Shown here in pieces: positions 7,840 through 16,103 of a stretch of DNA of 32,901 nt. Below the pieces are notes generated by a model. The model saw only the letters and a list, made by a program, of their open reading frames with translations. It searched no databases and was not told where the DNA came from. A program made the position numbers and the translations under genes. How positions within the stretch are numbered: position 1 is the first letter of the stretch; each line of letters opens with the position of its first letter. Origin of the DNA: an uncultured Collinsella sp. (GTDB lineage: Bacteria > Actinomycetota > Coriobacteriia > Coriobacteriales > Coriobacteriaceae); contig CABURR010000022.1 in assembly GCA_902493985.1 (NCBI GenBank), positions 1 to 32,901 of the forward strand, given 5' to 3'.

Positions 7840-8385
7840 CTAGGACAAATCATCCTCGTAGGGCATCAGGTCTGCCAAGTAACCTTTCTCCTTGAGCATC
7901 GCCTCGATCTCGTCGAGGGTTTGCTCGTCCTCCGCCGCGATGCGATGGAAGTGATAGCCGCTCGTCACCGTTAGTAGCGGGAAACTCTTGCCGCTCTCGA
8001 TATCGTGCAGGTAGCGCTCAACATCGCGACGATTGCGGATATCCAGGTCGGCCGTGATCTTACCGTACACGCGGTGATTGACGATCACGTTGAGCACGGC
8101 GCCTCCGGCGTCGACGATACTCGTGAGCTCATTGCCTGCCTGCTCTACGCTGTGGCGAACCTTGACCAAGCGCGTGGGCACAGCGGGGCTGCTGGGGGCC
8201 TCCTGCAGCACATAACCACGGTTGGTCGCCACGATATCGTGCCCATCGGCGCGCAGCAGGGCGATGTCCTGCACCACGACCTGGCGGCTCACACCCACCT
8301 CACGAGCAAGTGCGCTGCCCGATACGGGCCCCTTGGCCACCTCGAGCACGGCCATGATGGCACGGCGACGCTCGCGGGCGTCCAT
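7840..8385 (-). CDS. niaR: NiaR-type NAD biosynthesis repressor (HTH + 3H domain)
   Basis: A 181-aa regulator. Residues 1-60 are a winged helix-turn-helix (SGSALAREVGVSRQVVVQDI), and 72-175 are a 3H domain. His78, His104, and His145/His147 match the conserved histidines that bind a divalent metal in NiaR of Thermotoga. NiaR represses NAD synthesis or niacin uptake genes when nicotinic acid is plentiful. It is last in nadA-nadB-nadC-niaR, and its ATG overlaps the nadC stop (TAATG), so it is translationally coupled. Its likely target is the palindrome before nadA (11750-11793), giving autoregulation. A name-sharing confusion with E. coli NadR should be avoided; they are unrelated. Confidence 0.9.
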   Translation of the reverse strand: MDARERRRAIMAVLEVAKGPVSGSALAREVGVSRQVVVQDIALLRADGHDIVATNRGYVLQEAPSSPAVPTRLVKVRHSVEQAGNELTSIVDAGGAVLNVIVNHRVYGKITADLDIRNRRDVERYLHDIESGKSFPLLTVTSGYHFHRIAAEDEQTLDEIEAMLKEKGYLADLMPYEDDLS

Positions 8386-9245
8386 TATTTACCGTCCAGC
8401 AGACGCAGGTGCTTAAGCGAGAGGTCGAGAATCGGCGCGGAGTGCGTCAGGGCGCCCGAGCTAATAAAGTCAACGCCCAGGTCGGCGAGCGCGCGGATAT
8501 TGCTGGCGTCCACGTTGCCCGAGCACTCGGTCTTGGCGCGACCGGCTATAAGCTCAATCGCGGCAGCCATGTCGTCGTGGGTCATGTTGTCGAACATGAT
8601 GATATCGGCGCCGGCCTCCACGGCCTCGCGTACCATGTCCAGGTTCTCGCACTCAATCTCGACCGTCGCGGTAAACGATGCATGGGCGCGCGCCATCTCG
8701 ATCGCACGCGTCACGCCACCGGCGGCATCGATGTGGTTGTCCTTGAGCATGACGGCCGTCGACAGGTTGTAACGGTGGTTGCTGCCGCCGCCGATCTCGA
8801 CTGCCGCCTTTTCAAACACACGCATGCCCGGTGTGGTCTTGCGCGTGTCGACAAGCACGGTCTTAGTGCCCTCGAGCGCCGCGGCCATGCTGTGCGTGTA
8901 GGTAGCGATGCCGCTCATGCGCTGCAGGTAGTTGAGCGCCACGCGCTCGCCCGAAAGCAACACGCGCGCGTCGCCGCGCACCTGGCCCACGTGATCGCCG
9001 GCATGCACCTCGTCGCCATCCGAGACATCGAACAACACGGAGCTCTGCGGATCCAGCAGCTCAAAGGTGCGGGCGAATACGTCCAGGCCGGCGATAATGC
9101 CGTCGGCCTTGGCGATGAGCTCAACGGTAGCGGGGCGCGCCGTGGGGCACACGCTCGCCGTACTCACGTCCTCAAACGTGATGTCCTCGCGCAGAGCCTG
9201 CAAAATCAGATCATCGACGACGAGCTTCATGGTAATGGGATTCAT
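8385..9245 (-). CDS. nadC: Nicotinate-nucleotide pyrophosphorylase (carboxylating), NadC
   Basis: A 286-aa quinolinate phosphoribosyltransferase, of normal length. It converts quinolinate and PRPP to nicotinate mononucleotide, CO2 and pyrophosphate. Conserved active-site segments are visible: DTRKTTPGMR at 133-142 with the Arg/Lys that bind quinolinate, GGGSNHRYNL, and KDNHI. Later, EIECENLDMV and IMFDNM are the Glu/Asp region of the barrel. The ribosome site GGAGGAG precedes the ATG, and the gene begins 3 bases after the nadB stop. Confidence 0.97.
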   Translation of the reverse strand: MNPITMKLVVDDLILQALREDITFEDVSTASVCPTARPATVELIAKADGIIAGLDVFARTFELLDPQSSVLFDVSDGDEVHAGDHVGQVRGDARVLLSGERVALNYLQRMSGIATYTHSMAAALEGTKTVLVDTRKTTPGMRVFEKAAVEIGGGSNHRYNLSTAVMLKDNHIDAAGGVTRAIEMARAHASFTATVEIECENLDMVREAVEAGADIIMFDNMTHDDMAAAIELIAGRAKTECSGNVDASNIRALADLGVDFISSGALTHSAPILDLSLKHLRLLDGK

Positions 9246-9248
9246 GGT

Positions 9249-10625
9249 CTACTCCTCCACGGCCTGCGTGCCGGCGGCACGGGCCAAATCATCGATTGCC
9301 AGGGTGTCTGCGCTTAGGGCGCGATGACGGCCATCGAGCGCGGGATCGCCCGCCTGCTCCACTGCGAGCGACTCGCCGGTGCGCATGTACCACGCGGCGC
9401 GACGACCCCAGACCAGCGCCTCGAGCAGGCTGTTTGATGCAAGGCGATTCTTGCCGTGCACGCCATTGCAGGCCGTCTCACCGGCTGCGTAGAGCTCGGG
9501 CATCGAGGTGCGGCCGTCCTTGTCGACCCATACGCCGCCCATAAAGTAGTGCTGCGTGGGCGTAACGGGAATGGGCTCGTCCAAGATGTCGCGGCCGTCC
9601 TCCAGGCAGCGCGCGCGGATGTTGGCAAAGTGCCCGGTCACCACGTCGCGCTCGACGGGGGCAAAGCTCAGCCACTCGTGCTCGGTGCCGTCCTGCTTCA
9701 TCTGCTCGCGGATGGCGGCGGCGACAACGTCGCGCGGCTGCAACTCGTCGGTAAAACGCTCGCCGGCGGCGTTGAGCAAAATCGCGCCCTCGCCGCGGCA
9801 GCTCTCGCTGATCAGGAACGTGCGACCCGGCTGCGGCGAGAACAGACCCGTGGGATGGATCTGCACGTAGTCCAGGTGCTCCATCTTAATGCCATGCTCC
9901 TGAGCGATGTAGCAGGCGTCGCCCGTGAGCTGCGGGTAGTTGGTCGAATGGTCGTATACGCCGCCGATGCCGCCCGTTGCCCACAGCGTGTGGCGGGCAT
10001 GGATCTTAAACGGCTCGCCGGCATGCGCGCCCTCGGCGGCATTTACCAGCTCGTCGGCGGGACGAACCGAGTTGTTCTCGTCCACGGGAACGGCGACGAT
10101 ACCGGTGCACACCGTGGCGCCGTCACGCTCGCCCGTCAGGATGTCGGTCATGGCCACGTGCTCCAAAATCTGCACGTTGTCCAGCTTGCGGACAGCCTGA
10201 AGCAGCTTGGTCGTAATCTCCTTGCCGGTGATATCGGCATGGAAGGCAATGCGCGGACGGCTGTGTGCGCCCTCGCGGGTAAAATTGAGGCTGCCGTCGG
10301 CCTTGCGCTCAAAGTCCACGCCCATCGCCAGCAGGTCGTTGATGACCGAGCGGCTCGAGCGAATCATGATGTCGACGCTCTCGCGGCGGTTCTCGTAGTG
10401 GCCGGCGTGCATGGTGTCCTCAAAGAAGGCATCGTAGTCCGAGCCTTCGGGCAGCACGCAGATGCCGCCCTGCGCGAGCATCGAATCGCACTCGTCGACA
10501 GCGCCCTTGGAGAGCATGATCACGCGCGTGCTCGTCGGCAGGTTGAGAGCCGCGTACAAGCCCGCTACGCCGCAGCCGGCAATAACGACGTCGCACTCCA
10601 TGTCGGGGTATTGTTTGGTTTCCAC
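9249..10625 (-). CDS. nadB: L-aspartate oxidase NadB, short form
   Basis: A 458-aa flavoprotein that oxidises aspartate to iminoaspartate for NadA, using fumarate or another acceptor in anaerobes. The FAD fold starts early (VVIAGCGVAG, residues 13-22); HPTGL, SESCRGEGAIL, and GKNRLASNSLLEALVWG are family signatures. The GTG at 10625 was chosen because GGGAGAGG lies at good spacing and the next in-frame ATG is only eight codons on. E. coli NadB has about 540 residues; here the protein ends about 60 residues after the SNSLLEALVWG motif, so most of the C-terminal helical domain is absent. It starts 56 bases after nadA. Confidence 0.92.
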   Translation of the reverse strand: METKQYPDMECDVVIAGCGVAGLYAALNLPTSTRVIMLSKGAVDECDSMLAQGGICVLPEGSDYDAFFEDTMHAGHYENRRESVDIMIRSSRSVINDLLAMGVDFERKADGSLNFTREGAHSRPRIAFHADITGKEITTKLLQAVRKLDNVQILEHVAMTDILTGERDGATVCTGIVAVPVDENNSVRPADELVNAAEGAHAGEPFKIHARHTLWATGGIGGVYDHSTNYPQLTGDACYIAQEHGIKMEHLDYVQIHPTGLFSPQPGRTFLISESCRGEGAILLNAAGERFTDELQPRDVVAAAIREQMKQDGTEHEWLSFAPVERDVVTGHFANIRARCLEDGRDILDEPIPVTPTQHYFMGGVWVDKDGRTSMPELYAAGETACNGVHGKNRLASNSLLEALVWGRRAAWYMRTGESLAVEQAGDPALDGRHRALSADTLAIDDLARAAGTQAVEE

Positions 10626-10681
10626 AGGAATCCTCTCCCTTGTAATGTGGCATAAGGGACTGCCCCTCATGACACATCGTT

Positions 10682-11710
10682 CTAGCGTGCTGCGTACTCG
10701 AGCATGCGGTCGAGCGTGAGTTTGGCCTGGTCGGCAGCCTCGTCCGACACGCCGATCTGCACCTCGCCCTCGCCCGTCTCCAGGCAGCGCACGAGCTTTT
10801 CGAGCGTGATGAGATCCATGTTGACGCAGGTGGGCTGCACCACGGGGAAGTAGAACTTCTTGCCGGTGCCCTGGCAGCGGCGCTCGAGCTCGTAGAGCAC
10901 GCCGCGGACCGTCACGATGATGAACTCGCTCGCGTCGGACTCCTCGGCATACTTGATGATGCCGGCGGTGGAGCCGATGTAGTCGGCCTCGGCCAGGACG
11001 TCGGCCTTGCACTCAGGATGCGCCAGCACGAGCGCGTCGGGGTGGGCCTCCGTCGCGTCGACGATCTGCTCGACGGTGATGATGTGATGGCGCGGGCAGT
11101 AGCCGTTGTTGAGGATGACGTGCTTTTGCGGCACCTGCTCGGCTACGAAACGACCGAGGTTTTGGTCGGGAATGAACAGGATATGCTGCTGCGGCAGCTC
11201 GGACACGATCTTGACGGCGTTGGAGCTGGTGACGCACACGTCGCTCCAGCTCTTGATCTCGACCGTGGAGTTGACGTAGCAGACGACAGCCAGGTCGTCA
11301 CCGTACTCGGCGCGCGCCGCGTCGACCGTCTCGCGCTTGACCATGTGCGCCATGGGACAGTCCGCGCCCGGCTCGGGCAGCAGCACGGTCTTAGTGGGAT
11401 TGAGCAGCTTGGCGCTCTCGCCCATAAACTCCACGCCGCACAGCACGATGGTCTGCTGCGGCAGACTCTTGGCGAGCTTGGCCAAGTAGAAGCTGTCGCC
11501 GACGTAATCAGCCACGGCCTGCACCTCGGGCGCCACGTAATAGTGCGCCAGGATTACCGCGTCACGTTGGGTTTTTAGTTGCTGAATGGCCTCGACGAGC
11601 TCTGCGGGCACCAGTGCCGCGCGCTCCGTTGCCGTCGTTGCCGATGCTAGGCCGGCCGCGATATCGCGTGCAAGCTCCGACGCATCCATGTTCGCGCTCT
11701 GTGCCATCAA
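10682..11710 (-). CDS. nadA: Quinolinate synthase NadA
   Basis: A 342-aa [4Fe-4S] enzyme that condenses iminoaspartate with dihydroxyacetone phosphate to quinolinate. Motifs include LAHYYVAPEVQ near the N-terminus, CGVEFMGESAK, LAHPECK, and QPTCVNMDLITLEKL, containing the Cys cluster ligands. The N-terminal 30 residues are a variable extension. It is the first gene of the nad operon and lies directly behind the palindromic operator. The ATG at 11710 has GAGAGGGGC upstream; an in-frame ATG one codon later is equally possible. Confidence 0.96.
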   Translation of the reverse strand: MMAQSANMDASELARDIAAGLASATTATERAALVPAELVEAIQQLKTQRDAVILAHYYVAPEVQAVADYVGDSFYLAKLAKSLPQQTIVLCGVEFMGESAKLLNPTKTVLLPEPGADCPMAHMVKRETVDAARAEYGDDLAVVCYVNSTVEIKSWSDVCVTSSNAVKIVSELPQQHILFIPDQNLGRFVAEQVPQKHVILNNGYCPRHHIITVEQIVDATEAHPDALVLAHPECKADVLAEADYIGSTAGIIKYAEESDASEFIIVTVRGVLYELERRCQGTGKKFYFPVVQPTCVNMDLITLEKLVRCLETGEGEVQIGVSDEAADQAKLTLDRMLEYAAR

Positions 11711-11743
11711 GGCCCCTCTCTTTTGGCGAATCTTGGGGCTTTA

Positions 11744-11772
11744 GTATGACACCTAGGTTTACAGCTGACAAG
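11744..11772 (-). promoter_or_regulatory. nad operon promoter
   Basis: On the minus strand, TTGTCA (11767-11772) and CATACT (11744-11749) are spaced 17 bases apart. The -35 hexamer lies inside the centre and right half of the 11750-11793 palindrome, so a bound repressor would block RNA polymerase. Confidence 0.65.
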
Positions 11773-11793
11773 ACAGCTGTAAACCTAGGTGTA
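11750..11793. promoter_or_regulatory. Palindromic operator of the nad operon, probably for NiaR
   Basis: ACACCTAGGTTTACAGCTG (11750-11768) and its exact complement (11775-11793) form a perfect 19-bp-arm inverted repeat with a 6-base spacer. It overlaps the nadA promoter, and the operon encodes a NiaR-type repressor. The arms are long enough for two dimers: each arm itself contains the palindromes CCTAGG and CAGCTG. NiaR as the ligand is inference from context. Confidence 0.75.
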
Positions 11794-11999
11794 AAGTTGA
11801 AATAAAGATTCAATCATGTGGCAGGTCCATTTTCGAACTGGCAAGCTGAGGATAGCCGGGCCTTCGATAGCGCAAGGGGCATCTTTCGCCACCGCAATAC
11901 CGCTTGGCGCGAGTTGCACGCCGTGGGGCGCAAACGGTCCGCACCCCCGCAAGCGGCGCGTACCCGATGTGGCAAAATCGAACTACTTAAGGGGGCCGA

Positions 12000-12722
12000 A
12001 TGCTCAAGATTATTGCCTGCGACGATGATGTCGCTTTTCTAGATAGACTGCACCGGATGATCGACCGTTGGTCGACCGAGACGGGCACGGCGGTCGATGT
12101 TGCGCTCGTCACGCGCGGCGAGGACCTGCTGGCCCGCCATGCCGCATCGCGCGCCGACATCATTCTGCTCGACATGATCATGCCGCTCGTCAACGGCATG
12201 GACACCGCACGCGAACTGCGCCAGGCCGACACCGCCGTGCGCCTGGTGTTCCTCACCTCGTCGCCCGAGTTCACGCTGGAATCCTACGAGGTCCGCGCCT
12301 TCGACTACCTGCTCAAACCCGTGACCTATGAGCGCGTGGCGCAACTACTCGGCGAGCTGTCGAGCCTGCGTCCGGCAGCGACCGACGAACTCGTCATCAA
12401 GACGTCCTTTGGCTACCATGCCCTGCGTCTATCCGATATCGAATATGCCGAGGCCCGCAACAAGCACGTGGTCTTCCACCTGCGCGACGGCCGCGATATC
12501 GAGGCGCTCGAGCCGTTCCGCAGCATCGAGGACCGACTGGCCCAAAACGCGACCTTCTTTAAGTGCCACCGCAGCTACCAGGTCAATCTGCGCAACATCG
12601 ACCACTTTAACCGCACGGAAATCGTCATGCGCTCAGGTGCGTGCATACCGCTCGCGCGCAGCTGCAAGCAGGGATTCCAAGACGCCTACTTTGCGGTGCG
12701 GTTCGAGGGCGGGAGACGCTGA
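12000..12722 (+). CDS. LytTR-family response regulator
   Basis: A 240-aa AgrA/LytR-type regulator. The receiver domain covers residues 1-120, with acidic pocket DDD at 8-10, phosphoacceptor Asp58 in ILLDMIMP, a Thr/Ser in LTSS and the Lys in YLLKPV. The LytTR DNA-binding domain is at about 135-235, with FFKCHRSYQVNLRNI typical. The GGGGG before the ATG sets the start. Its stop overlaps the sensor kinase ATG (TGATG). Such pairs often sense peptides or metabolites; no peptide precursor gene is visible next to it. Confidence 0.92.
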   Translation: MLKIIACDDDVAFLDRLHRMIDRWSTETGTAVDVALVTRGEDLLARHAASRADIILLDMIMPLVNGMDTARELRQADTAVRLVFLTSSPEFTLESYEVRAFDYLLKPVTYERVAQLLGELSSLRPAATDELVIKTSFGYHALRLSDIEYAEARNKHVVFHLRDGRDIEALEPFRSIEDRLAQNATFFKCHRSYQVNLRNIDHFNRTEIVMRSGACIPLARSCKQGFQDAYFAVRFEGGRR

Positions 12723-13999
12723 TGCTTTCCTCGGCAGAACTGGTACTTTGGGCAATCCACCATGCGACGACGTTACTCTTTGGCGTCTTTGCCTCGGCGG
12801 CGCTGTGCGGTGTCGAGATCAACCGCCGCCATTCGCTCGAGCTGGTGGGGGTCGGTGCCGTAACCGGCACCGCTTTTGCGATTGCCAACCTCGTCGGTGG
12901 TGAGCTGCTTGCCCGACAGGCCTATCCACTCGTCGTGCATCTGCCGCTTGTCGTCTACCTGTGCGTACGCTATCGCCTGAGTCCGCTGCTCGCCATCCTG
13001 GGCGTTACCAGTGCCTATCTGAGCTGCCAGTTCAGCAATTGGATGGGCATCGCCGCATTTGCCGCAACCGATTCTCAGATCGCGTACTATCTGGCGCGCA
13101 TCGCGACCACACTCGCCGTCTTTGCCGTCCTGTTGCATTGGGCCGGCGACATCGGTCCACGCTTGGCGATTAAAAGCACCACCGAGCTGGGCATCCTTTT
13201 AATCCTGCCGCTCGTCTATTACGTCTTTGACTATGCCACCAACGTCTACACCACGCTGTTCCACTCGGGCTCGGTGGTAACGGTTGAGTTTTTGGCATTT
13301 GCGCTCTGTGCCTTCTATCTTATGTTTCTTGCCGTTTACCTGCGCGAATACGAAGAAAAGGAAACCGCCGAGCGAGAGCGCTGGATGCTCGAAACCCGCG
13401 ACAACGCCGCCATCAAAGAGCTCGAGGCTTGGCGTCAATCTGGGCGCGAGCTGTCGATTCTTCGCCACGATATGCGCCACTTCCTACGCGGCCTGGCCGC
13501 TTTAATTGAGGAGGGCCACACCGACGAGGCGCTCAAACGCATCGATGAACTCTGCGAAGCCGGCGATCGCACCGCCGTACGCCGCTTCTGCGCCAACGAG
13601 ACCGTAAACATCGCGCTTTCGTCATTTAACTCCGATATCAATAGAAACGGCATTACCGCCAACCTGCGCGCCGCCGTACCCGAAACCATCCACGTAGGTG
13701 ACGCCGACCTGTTTAGCGTGCTCTCAAATGCCTTGGAAAACGCTATCACCGCCGCAAGCGCCGCACCCCAAGGAAAGCGATTCGTCGACTTTGACCTGCG
13801 ATTAGAGGACGGCCAGCTGCTGCTGTTAGTTTCCAACACGTTTGACCGCGCGCCGCGCATGGTCGATGGCATGCCCGTGACCCGGCATGCGGGCCACGGC
13901 TTTGGCACCAGGAGCATCAAACTTGCCGTCGAACGCATGAACGGCAACTGTCAGTTCCGCATTAACGGCGATCGGTTTGAGCTGCGCGCTGTGATGTAG
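12722..13999 (+). CDS. Membrane sensor histidine kinase, GHKL/AgrC type
   Basis: A 425-aa kinase. Residues 1-205 contain about six hydrophobic segments (for example 10-32, 42-62, 70-95, 125-142, 156-172, 186-207). A charged linker (208-245) leads to the phosphoacceptor His249 in ILRHDMRHFLRGL. The ATP-binding domain includes SNALENAI (N box) and GHGFGTRSIKLAVE (G box). It is translationally coupled to the response regulator and acts as its partner. The signal is unknown. The start is the ATG overlapping the preceding stop; a longer upstream frame overlaps the regulator and is not needed. Confidence 0.9.
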   Translation: MLSSAELVLWAIHHATTLLFGVFASAALCGVEINRRHSLELVGVGAVTGTAFAIANLVGGELLARQAYPLVVHLPLVVYLCVRYRLSPLLAILGVTSAYLSCQFSNWMGIAAFAATDSQIAYYLARIATTLAVFAVLLHWAGDIGPRLAIKSTTELGILLILPLVYYVFDYATNVYTTLFHSGSVVTVEFLAFALCAFYLMFLAVYLREYEEKETAERERWMLETRDNAAIKELEAWRQSGRELSILRHDMRHFLRGLAALIEEGHTDEALKRIDELCEAGDRTAVRRFCANETVNIALSSFNSDINRNGITANLRAAVPETIHVGDADLFSVLSNALENAITAASAAPQGKRFVDFDLRLEDGQLLLLVSNTFDRAPRMVDGMPVTRHAGHGFGTRSIKLAVERMNGNCQFRINGDRFELRAVM

Positions 14000-14063
14000 A
14001 AGTGCGGCGCCGATCTCGAGGCGCGCCTTGCCCGCCAGGCAATCGCTCGCCGGCGCCAATCCG

Positions 14064-14639
14064 CTACAGCGGCGCGGCTGCCGGGGTCAGCTGCTTGATG
14101 TATGCCCACATGCGCTGCTTGGCGGCTTTGTCAGTGAGCGCCGCCTCAAAACCGTCGAGCGCGAGCACGCGGCGACCCTGCACATGGGCGACCAAGCCGG
14201 GCTTGAGCATGGCGGTGTCGAAGTCGTCGATTGCCACAAGCATGTCGGCATAGGTCTCGCGCATGGTATCGGCCGCGCGATCATCCAGCAGCAAGACCGC
14301 CTCGGGGTCCAAGGCCTCGAGCGCCTCGCGGAACAGCTCGCACGGCAGAGTCTCGCCCACCGCGACCGCTCCGTCACCCACGCCGGCGACGCTTGCCAGC
14401 ATGCAAAAATCCTCGGGCGCGTAGCCGATGGCCCCAAGCGCCTTGCGCAACGCCGCGCCATCCGGGCCGGCGGCAAGCTCGCCACCCGAACGCTCGGCCT
14501 CGTCCAAATCGCCTTTGACCAGCACGATCGGCGAGCACGCGTTGCCCGCGATACGCACGCCACGGACCGCAAGCGATGCGAGCTCCTGCTCGGCCGCCTG
14601 GGCGATGGCTTCTTTTTTCTGGCTTTGTGACGTGGACAT
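14064..14639 (-). CDS. Unrecognised protein, weakly reminiscent of family-4-type uracil-DNA glycosylases
   Basis: A 191-aa soluble protein with no signal peptide or membrane segment. I do not recognise a firm family. By eye, SPIVLVKGDL, the GGELAAGPDGAALRKALGAIGY stretch, and PEAVLLLDDRAA follow the order of the family-4 UDG fold (substrate-loop GExPG, GxxGxxL..L, and the P..ill lG strand). The catalytic and iron-sulfur Cys residues are absent. If homologous, it has lost the active site. The ATG at 14639 was chosen for GGAGAG six bases upstream. A TATAAT on the minus strand (14668-14673) may be its -10. It is convergent with the kinase gene and divergent from trxA. Confidence 0.6.
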   Translation of the reverse strand: MSTSQSQKKEAIAQAAEQELASLAVRGVRIAGNACSPIVLVKGDLDEAERSGGELAAGPDGAALRKALGAIGYAPEDFCMLASVAGVGDGAVAVGETLPCELFREALEALDPEAVLLLDDRAADTMRETYADMLVAIDDFDTAMLKPGLVAHVQGRRVLALDGFEAALTDKAAKQRMWAYIKQLTPAAAPL

Positions 14640-14679
14640 GCGCTCTCCAATCGTTTGCGTGCCCACCATTATATAAAAG

Positions 14680-14712
14680 AGCCGCCCGCGAGTGGTTGCT
14701 TTGCGGGCGGCT
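14680..14712. promoter_or_regulatory. Hairpin between the divergent 14064-14639 gene and trxA
   Basis: AGCCGCCCGC (14680-14689) and GCGGGCGGCT (14703-14712) form a perfect 10-bp stem with a 13-base loop. It sits in the divergent promoter region, just upstream of GGTATAAG, a possible trxA -10. It may be a regulator site rather than a terminator, as no gene ends here. Confidence 0.4.
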
Positions 14713-14775
14713 GGGTATAAGCACGGTCGTACTGAGTTTTACGCGGCCGAGCCGCGTCGCATTATGGAGGTCACC

Positions 14776-15096
14776 ATGGCTGACATTAATCAGATTACCC
14801 CCGAGAACTTCGATTCCATCGTTAACGACAGCCTGCCCGTGCTGGTCGATTTTTGGGCACCGTGGTGCGGGCCCTGTCGATCCCTCTCGCCCATCGTTGA
14901 CGAGGTTGCCGATGAGCTGGCGGGCAAGCTCGCCGTTGCCAAGTGCAACGTCGACGACAACCAGGACCTGGCCATGAAGTATGGCGTCATGAGCATCCCC
15001 ACGCTGATTGTGTTTAAGAACGGCGAGGAGATTGACCGCTCAGTTGGCGCTCTACCCAAGGCGAGGCTGCAGGCGCTGCTGGAGAAGCATCTGTAA
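14776..15096 (+). CDS. trxA: Thioredoxin
   Basis: A 106-aa thioredoxin with the FWAPWCGPC active site at residues 26-34 and the cis-Pro loop MSIPTLIVF. Cytoplasmic dithiol-disulfide exchange, reduced by thioredoxin reductase. The length is canonical. The start at 14776 is favoured over the ATG at 14764 because GGAGG (14766-14770) lies at ideal spacing before it. It appears monocistronic, followed by a terminator-like hairpin. Confidence 0.96.
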   Translation: MADINQITPENFDSIVNDSLPVLVDFWAPWCGPCRSLSPIVDEVADELAGKLAVAKCNVDDNQDLAMKYGVMSIPTLIVFKNGEEIDRSVGALPKARLQALLEKHL

Positions 15097-15207
15097 TACG
15101 CTTGTTACTTACTCGCCGTCTATGAGCGCTTTTGCACCGCTCGCCGGACTTCTGGATGCACCGAGTGCAACCACGGATAGTATGGTAGTCACAAACAGCC
15201 CCCAGTG

Positions 15208-15246
15208 AACGGGTGCGGGTCGCACAGACTCGTACCCGTTTTCTTA
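15208..15246 (+). terminator. Terminator between trxA and the nik/hyp cluster
   Basis: AACGGGTGCG (15208-15217) pairs with CGTACCCGTT (15231-15240), one G-T wobble, followed by TTCTT. It ends about 110 bases after trxA and 75 bases before the next start, insulating the hyp cluster. Confidence 0.65.
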
Positions 15247-15317
15247 TGCAGCTGCGCGCAGAGCGGGCGTAGTAAAATCTGAACCACTGAACTGCCCCAT
15301 ACAAAAGGAGATTTTCC

Positions 15318-15566
15318 ATGCATGATGTTGGAATGAACATGAGCCAGCTTGCCATGAGCGTCAAGCAGGTCGACGACACCATCGAGCTCGCTCACGAGTG
15401 GAGCCATCAGCTGCTGCATGCGACCGAGAATTTTGACATGGAGCGCATCGGTACCAAGCTCGAGGCCGCCATGGCCGCGCTCCACGAGGCGCATGACGCG
15501 CTCGAGGGCTACGAGGAAGCCATCGAGGCCGACCACAACTCCGTCGGCTCCGTGAAGCTGGTGTAA
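15318..15566 (+). CDS. Small His-rich helical protein preceding nikR
   Basis: An 82-aa acidic protein, MHDVGMNMSQLAM at the N-terminus, predicted mainly helical, with nine or so His residues. AAAAGGAG sits before the ATG. I do not recognise a family. Its stop is one base before the GTG of nikR, so the two are translationally coupled and probably related in function. A nickel-handling role is suggested by the neighbours and the histidines, but nothing more specific is visible. Confidence 0.75.
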   Translation: MHDVGMNMSQLAMSVKQVDDTIELAHEWSHQLLHATENFDMERIGTKLEAAMAALHEAHDALEGYEEAIEADHNSVGSVKLV

Positions 15567-15567
15567 G

Positions 15568-16074
15568 GTGGCCGAACACGAGCACTGCTGCGAGTACGAG
15601 CACGATTACGGTGCGGACGACGATGCGAACTGCCGCTGCAGCGGCTCCAGCTCCGAGCTGGTCCGCTTTTCGGTCACCGCGCCCGACGACCTGCTGCGCC
15701 GCTTTGACGAGCAGATCGCACGCCGCGGTGACGTGGCCAACCGTTCCGAGGCCGTACGCGATCTGATTCGTGCCTCAATCGCCAAGGAGCAGATGCGCAC
15801 GCCCGACGAGCAGGTCATCGGTTCGCTCACCATGATCTATGACCACCATACCGGCGATCTGACGCGCCGTCTGGACGAGGTGCAGCACGACTACACCGAC
15901 GAGATTGTCTCGACCATGCACGTGCATCTGGACCACCACAACTGCCTGGAGATTCTGGCGCTCAAGGGTCGCGGCAAACGCGTCTACGAGCTGGCGGACC
16001 GGTTGCTGGGGCTGCGCGGCGTTAAGCACGGCGAGCTCACCTGCGCCGCCACCAAGCAGAGCTTGGGGCTCTAA
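15568..16074 (+). CDS. nikR: NikR-type nickel-responsive regulator with a Cys/His-rich N-terminal extension
   Basis: A 168-aa regulator. A ribbon-helix-helix DNA-binding domain spans about 30-75 (LVRFSVTAPDDLLRRFDEQI, NRSEAVRDLIR), and an ACT-like nickel-binding domain spans 80-165. His107, His118, His120 and Cys126 have exactly the spacing of the E. coli NikR nickel site (His76, His87, His89, Cys95). The first 28 residues are an extension with four Cys and several His and Glu, not part of standard NikR. The only usable start is the GTG one base after the preceding stop. The gene lies before hypF-hypC-hypD-hypE, so it probably links nickel supply to hydrogenase maturation. No GTATGA-type NikR operator was found. 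Confidence 0.93.
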   Translation: MAEHEHCCEYEHDYGADDDANCRCSGSSSELVRFSVTAPDDLLRRFDEQIARRGDVANRSEAVRDLIRASIAKEQMRTPDEQVIGSLTMIYDHHTGDLTRRLDEVQHDYTDEIVSTMHVHLDHHNCLEILALKGRGKRVYELADRLLGLRGVKHGELTCAATKQSLGL

Positions 16075-16103
16075 CAGCACACACTTCAATGAAGGGGAGC
16101 CAC

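Noticed and set aside
11816..12042. Small open frames upstream of the LytTR regulator, considered as a signal-peptide precursor
   Set aside because: No ribosome site, no leader or Cys-ring pattern, and two overlapping frames equally open. Nothing supports a peptide gene.
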